Assembly: GCA_024206195.1 (NCBI GenBank)
Contig: JAAGZO010000181.1
Location: 1 to 43,063, forward strand
Length of the DNA: 43,063 nt
Source: a bacterium
GTDB taxonomy: Archaea; Nanoarchaeota; Nanoarchaeia; Woesearchaeales; UBA10216
Direction: 5' to 3'
Below are positions 23,770 through 32,270 of the stretch, piece by piece (within the stretch, counting starts at the first letter, position 1; each line of letters opens with the position of its first letter). The position numbers were made by a program, and so were the translations under genes. The notes beneath the pieces were generated by a model. The model was not told where the DNA came from and did not search any database. It saw only the letters and a program-made list of their open reading frames with translations.

Positions 23770-25929
23770 ATGCCACAATATGATTTTACAGACCCACGAG
23801 ATCAACAGGCTTTTAGACAAGCTGCTTCTTCTAGGGGTGCTTCTATAAAAAACACCAATGCTTATATTTCTAAACGTCGTAATGAACAAATGACGTCTTT
23901 AAAAGAGCAGTCTAGTGCTCTTCAATATAAAAAAGAGATTGGTGAGTTTACAGGAGATGACGTAGAGGGAAAAAAAGAAAAACTCCACATGGCGTCAGTT
24001 GCTGATGAGCTACTACAACAAGATACTAAGCCTATTACTGGAAAGCTCCAGATCAGGGGAGGAGAGGGATTTTTTGGTAGGGGTACTAGAGCACAGACGG
24101 CAGTAGCTCTTTACGATCAGCTTAAGGGATTACTCTCATTAGAAAATAGAGAAAAACTAAAAGGCTCTGGTGCAATCTCTGATTTTGAAGCCAGAACGCT
24201 GGAGCAAGCTGCCGCAGCTCTTACTCGAGAGATGAGTGACACTGAGTTTAGGAAACAATTAACAAAAGTTAAGAACACGCTTTCTAAAAAAGCTGGCATT
24301 ACTACCATAGATGACATTGTATCAACTCAAGGCGAGCTGCAAGCACCAGATGATTTTATTGAGCCTGCTGTTAATGTAAGCGGAGGATTGGCAAATGTTG
24401 GTGATTTAGTTAGAGATCCAAGAACAGATAAAATGAGTCTTCATGGAACTACTGATGATGATCCACTGTTTAAATTAGATACAACAGGTGGCTTTAGAGT
24501 TGACAATGCATTGGTTAAATTTTTAGCTGAATCTGAGTTTTTACCAATAGCAGGCGGATTTGGTGGAGCAGTAACAGGTGGTGTGGTGGGTGGTATGGCT
24601 GGTGCTGCTGGGGGCACTGCGATTCAGCAAGGTTTAAGAGAACTTCTAGATCCAGACAGACAAGACCTATCTAGTTCAGCGAAAGCAGTGTTAGTTTCAG
24701 GTGTAACTGATGGCGTATTTTCTGGTTTAACTTTGGGCATAGGTAAAATAGGATCTAAAGCAATGGGTCTTGTACTTACTAAGCCAGGTTCAGCAGCAGC
24801 AAAAGCGGCTCTTGGCTCAGTCGATGAAGTAGCAGACATAGCAAGAGGATTAAGCAGGGAAAGCATAGAAGCAGGGGGCAAGAAACTACCAATATTAGGG
24901 TCACAAGAAGATTTACTCAGAAAAGCGTACCCAATTCCACTTAGCAAAAAAGCTGAGTTTGCTGGAAAACAAGGAACTTCTATCTACAACAAAGTTATTG
25001 AGTTTTTAGATGGTGACTTAACAAAATTAGTTGATCCTCAAGATGCTGCTAAAATAGCAAAAGCTGGAAAGGCTCAAGCTGGAGAAGAGATTGGAGAGGC
25101 TATATCTGGTAGGGCTGTTAAAGCAGATAAAGTTATTCCAAAACTAGAAGGACTAATATCAGATATTCAGAAAGAAGCACTGGGTGAGACTGGAGAAATA
25201 AGTAAAATAGTTCCACAAACATATAAGGCTGGAGTAGGTGATTTAGTCGAAAAAATATCTATTCTTAAAGCAGAAGCCAAACAAAGTGGTGGGTATATTT
25301 CACTAGATACCCTACAGGATATGAAGGTGTCTTTAAATAAGGCATTTAAAGGCGAAATGGTTTCACAATCTAGCAAAGAACTTTTAAGGAGCGGCAGGGG
25401 TGAATTGATGCAAACCATTGAAAAATATGGTGCTGAGGGAATTAAAGAAGCTAATTTGAAATATTATGTCTTTGATTTATTTAAGGATTCTGCATTAAAG
25501 GCAGACGAAAAAGTAATCCGTCAGGCTTTTGATGCTATGGATATTATTACCCTTGGCTCAACTACTGCAGCATCTGGAGGAAACATTGCAGTTGGAGCAG
25601 CGGTAACAACTTTCCAAAAACTACTCAGAAACTTTGCAAAGGAGCCGCTACAGCAACTTAGGATGGTTAATAGACTTGGTTCATATGCGGTTGAAAAGGG
25701 TAATAAAAACGCCTTCAGAGCATTAATGTTAGCTACACAAAAATTAAACTTAACAATGGGCATAGATGAGACTTTATTAAAAACAGGTGCTAGGGCAGGC
25801 ACAAGTTTTATGGGAAATTTTATAGGTGAGAATCAACAAGAGCCACAACTCCAAGCTCCAGAAGATTTTATTAATTCAACTCAAGGTATTGGTAGTCCAA
25901 ATCAGGCTGTTAACCAAACTTTAAATTAA
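23770..25929 (+). CDS. Large internal virion/ejection-type protein
   Basis: I use ATG 23770, directly after the upstream stop; the further upstream ATG lies inside the preceding gene. The 719-residue product begins with the short module shared with 22191 (DPRDQQAFRQAASSRGAS). The middle has a Gly/Ala-rich hydrophobic stretch (FGGAVTGGVVGGMAGAAGG, near residue 265) able to insert in or cross a membrane, flanked by long helices. Size, helicity and position fit a podovirus ejection protein. No lytic transglycosylase motif recognised. Confidence 0.6.
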   Translation: MPQYDFTDPRDQQAFRQAASSRGASIKNTNAYISKRRNEQMTSLKEQSSALQYKKEIGEFTGDDVEGKKEKLHMASVADELLQQDTKPITGKLQIRGGEGFFGRGTRAQTAVALYDQLKGLLSLENREKLKGSGAISDFEARTLEQAAAALTREMSDTEFRKQLTKVKNTLSKKAGITTIDDIVSTQGELQAPDDFIEPAVNVSGGLANVGDLVRDPRTDKMSLHGTTDDDPLFKLDTTGGFRVDNALVKFLAESEFLPIAGGFGGAVTGGVVGGMAGAAGGTAIQQGLRELLDPDRQDLSSSAKAVLVSGVTDGVFSGLTLGIGKIGSKAMGLVLTKPGSAAAKAALGSVDEVADIARGLSRESIEAGGKKLPILGSQEDLLRKAYPIPLSKKAEFAGKQGTSIYNKVIEFLDGDLTKLVDPQDAAKIAKAGKAQAGEEIGEAISGRAVKADKVIPKLEGLISDIQKEALGETGEISKIVPQTYKAGVGDLVEKISILKAEAKQSGGYISLDTLQDMKVSLNKAFKGEMVSQSSKELLRSGRGELMQTIEKYGAEGIKEANLKYYVFDLFKDSALKADEKVIRQAFDAMDIITLGSTTAASGGNIAVGAAVTTFQKLLRNFAKEPLQQLRMVNRLGSYAVEKGNKNAFRALMLATQKLNLTMGIDETLLKTGARAGTSFMGNFIGENQQEPQLQAPEDFINSTQGIGSPNQAVNQTLN

Positions 25930-26073
25930 TGTAAATAAGAGCTGGGAACAATATCCAAAATATAGGAGAAATTATTGAGATTGTAACCCAGAATACTAAC
26001 AGAATAAATAAAAATAAAAGAGGGTGATCTGCTATCCAACGACTCATGGCTCTTATTATACAATAAATTATTA
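25930..26073 (+). other. Gap without recognised gene
   Basis: This gap precedes the promoter at 26074. An open frame from about 25934 to 26026 encodes 30 residues but has no usable start and follows a stop, so I do not call it. TATACAAT near 26057 may be a weak extra -10. I see no other structure. Confidence 0.4.
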
Positions 26074-26139
26074 TGTTATAATTAACTCAGGACATATCCA
26101 CCGCTTAGGTGGTTTTTTTATAATGAATGAAGGACACTT
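26074..26139 (+). promoter_or_regulatory. Promoter with AGGACAT hairpin-U7 leader for 26140
   Basis: TGT-TATAAT at 26074-26082. The predicted +1 at 26089 is exactly AGGACATATCC. Hairpin and seven T follow. ATG 26123, just after the T run, opens a six-codon mini-ORF (MNEGHL) whose TGA overlaps ATG 26140 (ATGA), the same mini-ORF arrangement as before the portal gene. It contains GAAGGA, a ribosome-binding site for 26140. Confidence 0.7.
26098..26119 (+). terminator. Intrinsic-terminator-like hairpin in leader of 26140
   Basis: CCACC pairs with GGTGG (5 bp), loop GCTTA, followed by exactly seven T. Confidence 0.7.
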
Positions 26140-26556
26140 ATGATAGATCAACTTCAACAAAGCAATCCAGGAATGAGCCCAGCAGCAATGGAAGCCCTAC
26201 GGAGACGAGGAGGTACTAACGTACAATCGCCTCAGCTTAATCAAGCGTCTCCTGATACTAGGATGCCTAACTTAGCAGGTCAACCGATCAATCCTTCAGA
26301 AGTAGGCACTCCGGCAGCCCCCAGTGCCCCAAAACCAGAATTTCAACCACAAACTCAAGATGACTTAATTATTATGACTTTAACCGAGCAATTGGGTAGA
26401 AACAACAAACTTGAGAAGGAAAAGATGAAGATGGCACAACCTCAAGAAGCTCCTTCAACTCCTCAAACTCAACCAAGCCCGCCCCAACAAGGAGGCGATG
26501 TTTTAAGTCAACCAAACTCTAGTCCAACGCAACAACAAAGCAATTATCCGTTTTAG
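26140..26556 (+). CDS. Pro/Gln-rich disordered virion-region protein
   Basis: The 138-residue protein is dominated by Gln, Pro, Ser and Asn, with one helical piece (DDLIIMTLTEQLGRNNKLEKEK, split around residue 80-100). Such proteins are commonly linkers or minor structural components. It heads the fibre operon and is translationally coupled to a leader mini-ORF. Confidence 0.5.
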   Translation: MIDQLQQSNPGMSPAAMEALRRRGGTNVQSPQLNQASPDTRMPNLAGQPINPSEVGTPAAPSAPKPEFQPQTQDDLIIMTLTEQLGRNNKLEKEKMKMAQPQEAPSTPQTQPSPPQQGGDVLSQPNSSPTQQQSNYPF

Positions 26557-26564
26557 GAGGATAA

Positions 26565-27224
26565 ATGGCCAATCGACCAAGAGACGGCAATTTTGTCCCA
26601 ACAATAGGACTTGAGGACGAGAGCACTGGTGAGCAAAAGCCTTTTTTGGCTGATAATACCACTGGTAGGGCATTAGTTGATTCCCTTCTTTCTACTGGAA
26701 CTGCTTCTATAGGAAATGTAAAAATTGAAGATGGTAACTCTACCACTAAGCTAGACGTAGAGTCAGATGGAACTAAAAACGCTGCTTATGTGCAGGCTAA
26801 TGACTTGGATATACGAGATTTAACTTCAGTTAGTGATTCAGTTGAAGCAAAACAAAGCACTCACGATGACTTGAACTGCAATGCAAACATGCAGATCGGA
26901 GATGCTGATGTAGGGGGTGCTAACCCAGTTCCAGTTAGTGGAGTAGAAGCCACTGGAATAAATGGCGGTGATGTATCGGTGGGTACTACGCAAGTAGAGA
27001 TGAGCTTCACTGGTACTACTAAGTGTATCCAGATTCAATCTAAGGTAGCAAATACGGGTAGTATTTGGGTTGGTTTAACAGGAGTTACTAATTCAGGTAG
27101 CAATGCTTTTGCTCAACTCTCAGCTGGTCAATCTGTTTCTATTGAGTTAAATGATGCTTCTGCTGCCATCTACGCTATTAGTGATACTGCCTCCCAAACT
27201 GTTTACAAGGTAGCCGTTACATGA
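26565..27224 (+). CDS. Fibre-base protein with RDGNFVP N-terminus
   Basis: The 219-residue beta-rich protein starts MANRPRDGNFVPTIG, sharing RDGNFVP with the protein at 10620. The C-terminal half (IQIQSKVANTGSIWVGLTG) resembles small beta-barrel virion proteins. A good TTAGGAGGAT ribosome-binding site precedes it, and it overlaps the large fibre by ATGA. Likely connects or decorates the fibre encoded next. Confidence 0.6.
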   Translation: MANRPRDGNFVPTIGLEDESTGEQKPFLADNTTGRALVDSLLSTGTASIGNVKIEDGNSTTKLDVESDGTKNAAYVQANDLDIRDLTSVSDSVEAKQSTHDDLNCNANMQIGDADVGGANPVPVSGVEATGINGGDVSVGTTQVEMSFTGTTKCIQIQSKVANTGSIWVGLTGVTNSGSNAFAQLSAGQSVSIELNDASAAIYAISDTASQTVYKVAVT

Positions 27225-29878
27225 AAATAAAAACCTCAGACTTCCAAGTAGCTAAAACAGTCCCAATGGAGGATGCTGGTGATTACTATACTGGCACAAA
27301 AGTAGAAGATGCTCTCCAGATAATAGGTAAATCCAGGGCTGATTCGTATCACTACACAGGTTTTCCTAACAGAGATGACACTTCACTAAGCTGGGATGAT
27401 GGAACTTACACTCTGACCCTCACTGCCTCAGATGACAAGATTTGGATGAACGGTATTGAGTACGAGATAGATACTTTAACCAAACAACTTACCTCTGGTG
27501 GTGGGAGTAGTCAGGAAGAAACAACTGGACTTTATTGGTTTTGGATTACTGCTCCTGGAGGAGTACCACAACTAAATACTTCTACAACCTCTCCTGATAT
27601 TGGAGCTGGTGGGGCTAATGCTGGGTTTGATCAGTGCTTGGTAGCGACAGTTTATTGGAACACTAGTACATCAAAGGGGCTTTTATCAGATGAGAGACAC
27701 TGGTTTGGTAGAGATGCTTGGATGCACGAGTATTTACACGAAACTGTTGGAGCAAGGTTTTATGAAGGAATGGCAGGGACTTTTACAAATACAACTTTTG
27801 AAATAGGTGCTGGTGAGTTTTATGATGAGGATATAGAACACGAAAACGATGCTGAAACCGTAGCTACCGTTCTATACCACGATGGAGATAATGACTGGGC
27901 TTGGGATGTTGCTACCTCAACTCCATATAAGACTGATGGTACTGACCTTCAATACAACAACGGAACTGCTCTGGCTAGTGCTAATAACAATAGATATGTA
28001 AACTACTTTTTCTTCATGACCCCCGATACTACTGATCCTGTTCACATTGTCATAGGAGATGATCAATACACAACTAAGGCTGCTGCTATTGATGCACCAA
28101 TACCATCTTTGGGGGCATTACCAAGTGCGGAGAATTTGTTAATTTATAAAGTCACCTATAAAAACAATAGTGGTGGTACTCACGCTCATCAGAATACTAC
28201 TGACTTTCGTACATCATCAACCTCACCTTCAACAGGCTATGTGCCAACAGACCATGGCTCTCTGGCGGGACTTTCTGACGATGACCACCCTCAATATGTC
28301 CTTCATTCACTAGCAGACGCAGAAAATGACTTTCTTATAGCCTCTGGAGCAGATACGTTTGTTAAGAAAACTTTAGCTGAAACAGGAGCAATCTTAGAAG
28401 GAGACATTGCTCACGATAATATAGTATCAGGAACAATAGCAGCCCATGACACAGGGGCTACAGGAGCAGAACTAGACACCCTCACAGATAGTAGTGATGC
28501 AGATGCACTCCACACCCACACAGGGGGTAATTTGACTGATGATATTTTTGTTTTAACTGCTGGGGATGACATGACTGGACCTTTAACAATAACAGTAAGT
28601 AGTGCTAGTGCCTCCTCCATATTAGACCTTGACCAAACCTACACAGGAGGTGCGACAGGTGCAGCAAACATGGTGGATATGACCCTTACCCATAGTGGTA
28701 CAGGAAACCCAACTGTTCACAACTTGTTTAATCTCAACTACACAAGAGATGTTGGTTCAGGATCTTCAGGAACAGTAAGGATATTCAACTTGGATACCAC
28801 TATAAATGAAGACTTGGGAGCTTTTGTAGGCTTTAATGTTGGGGGTACTATAGGGGCTGGTAAGAACGTAACTGCTTTCACCCACTTTGCCATTGATGCT
28901 TTAGCTGGAAGTGGAACTGTAACTGACATGGTTGGTTTAGATATAGGCAGAATAGACGAGGGAAGCAACTCTAATTGTGCCATTAGAACGGCTACAGTAG
29001 GTGGGAATATTTGTATTAGGGACTATGCAGAAATTGTAGGCTCAAGAGACAATATTCAGTTAAGGGTACAAGCACACTCATCTCAAACTACTCTATTTTC
29101 AGTATGGGAAGACTCAGCAGGTAATGACCAAATTACATTTAGTGGCACTGGTGGGGCGGTATTTAATGAGGAGGGTAATGATGCTGACTTCAGGGTGGAA
29201 GGTGACGCAAACACACACTTAATATTTGCTGATGCTAGTGCAGACTTCGTTGGTATTGGAACAAGCTCTCCCTGGGGATTATTATCTTCTATATATGAAA
29301 AAACCAATCCAACAGGTTTTACTGTTGCTCTTATTGGAACAACAGCCGCTTTGGTAACAGGTAGTAATAACGCCAATCCTGTTTATGGTTCATGGTTTCA
29401 GGCAACTACAGATGCTTCATCAACTCACAACTTAACTCTGGCTACTGGTGGACTAATTGGTATTGATGGCAAGACTCAAAATATGGGTGATGCAGATGTC
29501 ACAATGGCAATAGGTTGTAATTTTCAGGTAAGAAACAGAGGCGATGGGGATATTACAACAGCGATAGGGTTTAGGGTCAACACTCCTACTAATGATGGTG
29601 CAGGGAAAATAGATAATGAGTATGGTGTAAAAATAGAAGACCATAATGTAGGGGATACAGCTAGTTGGTCGCTTTATACTGGGGCTGGTATTGTTTCATT
29701 TGGTGATGCCTATGGGGGCAGGGAGCTATCTGCTGACCCAGACAACCCAGCAGAAGGAAGTCATGTAATATGGCAGTCAGATGGTACAGGTAGTGGGGAT
29801 GATGGTGATATACTGATGAAAATAACGGCAGGTGGCTCAACAAAAACTGTAACATTAGTAAACTTTAGCGCACTATAA
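27221..29878 (+). CDS. Large tail fibre/spike protein
   Basis: The 885-residue protein. The motif HGSLAGLSDDDHPQYVLHS around residue 345-363 (with the DDDHPQY core) is a hallmark of phage fibre shafts, and HTHTGGNLTDD around 426 is another fibre motif with possible metal-binding His. The C-terminus is a beta-rich repeat region (GGTIGAGKNVTAF; GLIGIDGKTQNMGDAD). No intramolecular chaperone is recognised. Probably the main receptor-binding appendage; trimeric by family precedent. Confidence 0.8.
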   Translation: MKIKTSDFQVAKTVPMEDAGDYYTGTKVEDALQIIGKSRADSYHYTGFPNRDDTSLSWDDGTYTLTLTASDDKIWMNGIEYEIDTLTKQLTSGGGSSQEETTGLYWFWITAPGGVPQLNTSTTSPDIGAGGANAGFDQCLVATVYWNTSTSKGLLSDERHWFGRDAWMHEYLHETVGARFYEGMAGTFTNTTFEIGAGEFYDEDIEHENDAETVATVLYHDGDNDWAWDVATSTPYKTDGTDLQYNNGTALASANNNRYVNYFFFMTPDTTDPVHIVIGDDQYTTKAAAIDAPIPSLGALPSAENLLIYKVTYKNNSGGTHAHQNTTDFRTSSTSPSTGYVPTDHGSLAGLSDDDHPQYVLHSLADAENDFLIASGADTFVKKTLAETGAILEGDIAHDNIVSGTIAAHDTGATGAELDTLTDSSDADALHTHTGGNLTDDIFVLTAGDDMTGPLTITVSSASASSILDLDQTYTGGATGAANMVDMTLTHSGTGNPTVHNLFNLNYTRDVGSGSSGTVRIFNLDTTINEDLGAFVGFNVGGTIGAGKNVTAFTHFAIDALAGSGTVTDMVGLDIGRIDEGSNSNCAIRTATVGGNICIRDYAEIVGSRDNIQLRVQAHSSQTTLFSVWEDSAGNDQITFSGTGGAVFNEEGNDADFRVEGDANTHLIFADASADFVGIGTSSPWGLLSSIYEKTNPTGFTVALIGTTAALVTGSNNANPVYGSWFQATTDASSTHNLTLATGGLIGIDGKTQNMGDADVTMAIGCNFQVRNRGDGDITTAIGFRVNTPTNDGAGKIDNEYGVKIEDHNVGDTASWSLYTGAGIVSFGDAYGGRELSADPDNPAEGSHVIWQSDGTGSGDDGDILMKITAGGSTKTVTLVNFSAL

Positions 29879-30900
29879 TGGAAGTATTAACAGTAAACAA
29901 CGGAGCAGGAGTAACCACAGTACCAGGTGATGCTGGATACATTGATGCTAGTGGTGACTATGTGGAAACAACCACTGCAAACAGTCATGTAGCTTGGTGT
30001 GTAGTTGTAAGGGGTGGGGCTGACAGCACAGACATTCAAGTGGCAAGACGGGGCAGGGTTAAGGTTATCTTAAATGCCAACTGTTCAATAGGGAACCTTG
30101 TAGTCACTTCAACATCTGCAGGCAAAGCAGGAGTTTCTACAGTATGGCGACCTGATATATTTGGTATTTGTTTAACTGCTAACGCTGGTGGGGATGGAGG
30201 TACAGCTACAGTCTTACTATTAACTAAAAGGCAGCGCCACTATCCTAGTTTTTCTGCTGACATATTTAGATTTCAACAACACTCTGGCAGTACATGGGAT
30301 GGGACTATAGCCGCTGTTTCAGGCACAAGCGTTGAATACTCTACAACTGCTGGTAATGAAGATTGGCTAGTCCCCAAAAACACAGATGCTATGGGTAAAA
30401 TGGTGCTTCACAACACTACAAGAAGCAACTCAGCTTTGATTGACAATTGTAGTAATACTGACACTGGTACGCCTGCTAGTGGGACAATTACGCTTATAGC
30501 CAATGAGCCTGGGGACTGGGCTGTTACTGATGTTATTACTGTAAATTCTCTAACTAATACGGATACTGTAGGTGGTTTTGAATTTTGTGATATAGATTTA
30601 AACCATGCTGATAATACTGATATACCCGCCAATGCTGTGGCTCTTTTTGGAGAGATGACATATCAAAGTGATGATGAGGGAGATGGACAATTGATACACC
30701 CATACGAAACTGGAGATGGTTCAAAAAGGTCGGGAATAAACGCTGTTAAAATGAATGATGACTCTACAAGGTTATCTCTTAGAAGGATGTGTGAAATACC
30801 TATAATAGACCAGAAATTTACTTTAACTGCAAAGGCTAGTTCTGCCAATGGAGTTTTGGGCATATGGAGAGCCTCTGGTTATGTAGCCGCAGAACCATGA
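29878..30900 (+). CDS. Fibre-associated beta-rich virion protein
   Basis: The 340-residue protein overlaps the large fibre stop by one base. It is Thr/Gly/Asn-rich and beta-rich throughout, with no catalytic motif. Its position right after the fibre suggests a distal fibre segment or a fibre partner. Its stop codon forms part of the next promoter. Confidence 0.6.
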   Translation: MEVLTVNNGAGVTTVPGDAGYIDASGDYVETTTANSHVAWCVVVRGGADSTDIQVARRGRVKVILNANCSIGNLVVTSTSAGKAGVSTVWRPDIFGICLTANAGGDGGTATVLLLTKRQRHYPSFSADIFRFQQHSGSTWDGTIAAVSGTSVEYSTTAGNEDWLVPKNTDAMGKMVLHNTTRSNSALIDNCSNTDTGTPASGTITLIANEPGDWAVTDVITVNSLTNTDTVGGFEFCDIDLNHADNTDIPANAVALFGEMTYQSDDEGDGQLIHPYETGDGSKRSGINAVKMNDDSTRLSLRRMCEIPIIDQKFTLTAKASSANGVLGIWRASGYVAAEP

Positions 30901-30906
30901 TAAAAT
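30898..30906 (+). promoter_or_regulatory. Extended -10 promoter (TGATAAAAT), leaderless for 30913
   Basis: The TGA stop of the fibre-associated gene doubles as the TG extension of TAAAAT. ATG 30913 follows after exactly six bases. It opens the lysis-side operon, consistent with a late promoter, although the hexamer is off-consensus at one base. Confidence 0.5.
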
Positions 30907-30912
30907 AATACT

Positions 30913-31152
30913 ATGTTAAAACTTAACTTCGCTAACTTTATCAACACCAACTCTACTCTCACAGCAGAGGAGAAAGTAAGACTTCTTGATCTATTCTGTG
31001 ACTGGCACAACTATACCGAGTCACAGGGAACAAAGGTAGAGTTTTTCAATGACTTGGTAACAAACTTAATCTTAAGTCCCATAAACTCACAAGCTAAAAA
31101 AGAGGCAGAGGAAGCATTGGAATATGATAAATTAGTATTGGAGGCAGCATGA
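30913..31152 (+). CDS. Hypothetical 79-residue protein
   Basis: A small helical, acidic protein (LTAEEKVRLLDLFCDWHNY; AKKEAEEALEYDKLVLEAA at the C-terminus). First gene of the operon that leads into lysis. Predicted leaderless; overlaps the next gene by ATGA. No family recognised. Confidence 0.55.
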   Translation: MLKLNFANFINTNSTLTAEEKVRLLDLFCDWHNYTESQGTKVEFFNDLVTNLILSPINSQAKKEAEEALEYDKLVLEAA

Positions 31153-31487
31153 AAATATCTAAACCAAGTCACAAGGGCATTCTTCAAGGGTGTTTCTTGA
31201 CAGCACCATCTTTAAACAGAAATCAGCAGATATTTGTTTCACAAAAATCCTTCCCTCTTGAAAAACTAGGAGATGCTGGCACTGCCTATAAGAAGCTCCT
31301 GAGTGACGCTGACAAGAAGACTAATAAGTTCTCTGAAAAGCAGATAGAGTTTACCCCAGGTGAAGTAGTAATTTTAAAGGAAGTATTTGACGAGAAATCA
31401 AAGAGAACAGAACACGGCTTTACTCCTACCAGCGCAGAATCGGTACTAGAAATTAAAGATCTTTTTGAAGGAAAGGAGAAAGTATGA
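31149..31487 (+). CDS. Hypothetical 112-residue protein
   Basis: A soluble mixed alpha/beta protein. The segment DKKTNKFSEKQIEFTPGEVV and LKEVFDEKSKRTEHGFTP are distinctive but not assignable. It is coupled to both neighbours by ATGA overlaps. Confidence 0.5.
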   Translation: MKISKPSHKGILQGCFLTAPSLNRNQQIFVSQKSFPLEKLGDAGTAYKKLLSDADKKTNKFSEKQIEFTPGEVVILKEVFDEKSKRTEHGFTPTSAESVLEIKDLFEGKEKV

Positions 31488-31705
31488 GTTTTGACCACAA
31501 TGTAGAAATAAAGGTAGGCTGTGCTCTTAAGATAGAAGGAACACTAGACTTTGACAATGAAGACGATGGTATGAATATCGACTTTCCTGACAACGCTTTT
31601 ACTGCAAGACAGATGCAGAGGTTGATCTCTCTAGTAAAGCTCTTCAAAAACATAAACAAAGATTGTGATGGAATTATTAAAATTAAAGTTTCAAGGAAGC
31701 CATGA
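31484..31705 (+). CDS. Hypothetical 73-residue acidic protein
   Basis: An acidic N-terminal half (GTLDFDNEDDGMNIDFPDN) and a basic C-terminal helix and strand (CDGIIKIKVSRKP). No recognised family. Overlaps the upstream gene and the XhlA-like gene by four bases each. Confidence 0.5.
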   Translation: MSFDHNVEIKVGCALKIEGTLDFDNEDDGMNIDFPDNAFTARQMQRLISLVKLFKNINKDCDGIIKIKVSRKP

Positions 31706-31920
31706 CCAAAATAAGTGAGGAAACTCAAATGGCTATACTTGCCAAAGACATAGAGTACGTCAAAAAGGGAGTTGACCAGCTTCGTCAAGATTTCAGAGAT
31801 TGGAAAAAGAACTTCGTCACTCAAGATCAGTTTAAGCCAGTCAAAGCACTGGTGTATGGATTTACATCTTTGATTTTAATATCAGTAATTGGAGCTGTAA
31901 TAGCTCTGGTTGTATTTTAA
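31702..31920 (+). CDS. XhlA-like holin/lysis membrane protein
   Basis: The 72-residue protein has an N-terminal amphipathic coiled coil (residues 8-45) and one C-terminal membrane segment (ALVYGFTSLILISVIGAVIA). This is the layout of XhlA (haemolysin-type) proteins, which work with a holin and an endolysin in lysis. It sits four genes before the CHAP endolysin, with a second membrane protein between. Confidence 0.7.
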   Translation: MTKISEETQMAILAKDIEYVKKGVDQLRQDFRDWKKNFVTQDQFKPVKALVYGFTSLILISVIGAVIALVVF

Positions 31921-31927
31921 GGAACTA

Positions 31928-32035
31928 ATGCCAAAACTACGTCTAAAAAAAAAGAAGCTTACAGGATTAAAGAAAAAAAGAGAATCAAGACTCAAAAGGA
32001 AGGGACTAAAATTAAGAAAAAGAAAAAAGCGATGA
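31928..32035 (+). CDS. 35-residue polycationic peptide in lysis cassette
   Basis: The ORF encodes 35 residues of which 21 are Lys or Arg and only one is acidic, with Leu at intervals (MPKLRLKKKKLTGLKKKRES). Its TGA overlaps the next ATG (ATGA), and the start follows AAGGAACTA. It could be a membrane-active cationic peptide helping lysis, an RNA or DNA binder, or only a translational coupler. The coding frame is supported by overlap at one end and its position between two membrane proteins. Confidence 0.55.
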   Translation: MPKLRLKKKKLTGLKKKRESRLKRKGLKLRKRKKR

Positions 32036-32256
32036 CACCAGAGGACTTTGAGAAGAAGCTAACTTCTTTAGCAGCAATGATAAGGAGGATAGAGAGGTTT
32101 CTTTCTAGTGATTGCCATATTACAAAAGAAGTCCTGGAAGACTTGCTCGATAAAACAGAGCAACGCAGATACCAGAGAAGAATAACTGTCATAGCTTGTT
32201 TAATCTTTTTCGCTGCTATAATGCAGCTAGTTTTACTCCTTTGGTTAGCAGAATGA
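32032..32256 (+). CDS. Second holin-like membrane protein
   Basis: The 74-residue protein has an N-terminal helical part with basic residues and one C-terminal membrane segment (ITVIACLIFFAAIMQLVLLL). Similar in layout to 31702-31920 but not clearly homologous; such pairs commonly act as holin and partner or antiholin. Contains the promoter for the endolysin near its end. Confidence 0.65.
   Translation: MTPEDFEKKLTSLAAMIRRIERFLSSDCHITKEVLEDLLDKTEQRRYQRRITVIACLIFFAAIMQLVLLLWLAE
32214..32222 (+). promoter_or_regulatory. Extended -10 promoter (TGCTATAAT) inside holin-like gene
   Basis: TGC with a perfect TATAAT lies within the coding sequence of 32032-32256. The predicted +1 about 32229 would give a 42-base leader to the endolysin ATG. 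It fits separate timing of endolysin and holin, but coding constraint could also explain the match. Confidence 0.45.
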
Positions 32257-32270
32257 AGTATTAAAACCTT

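Noticed and set aside
2135..30863. Many open frames on the minus strand (for example 5296-5571, 13605-13964, 24624-24947)
   Set aside because: They lie opposite well-supported + strand genes, have Ser/Leu-rich antisense composition and no ribosome-binding site or family resemblance.
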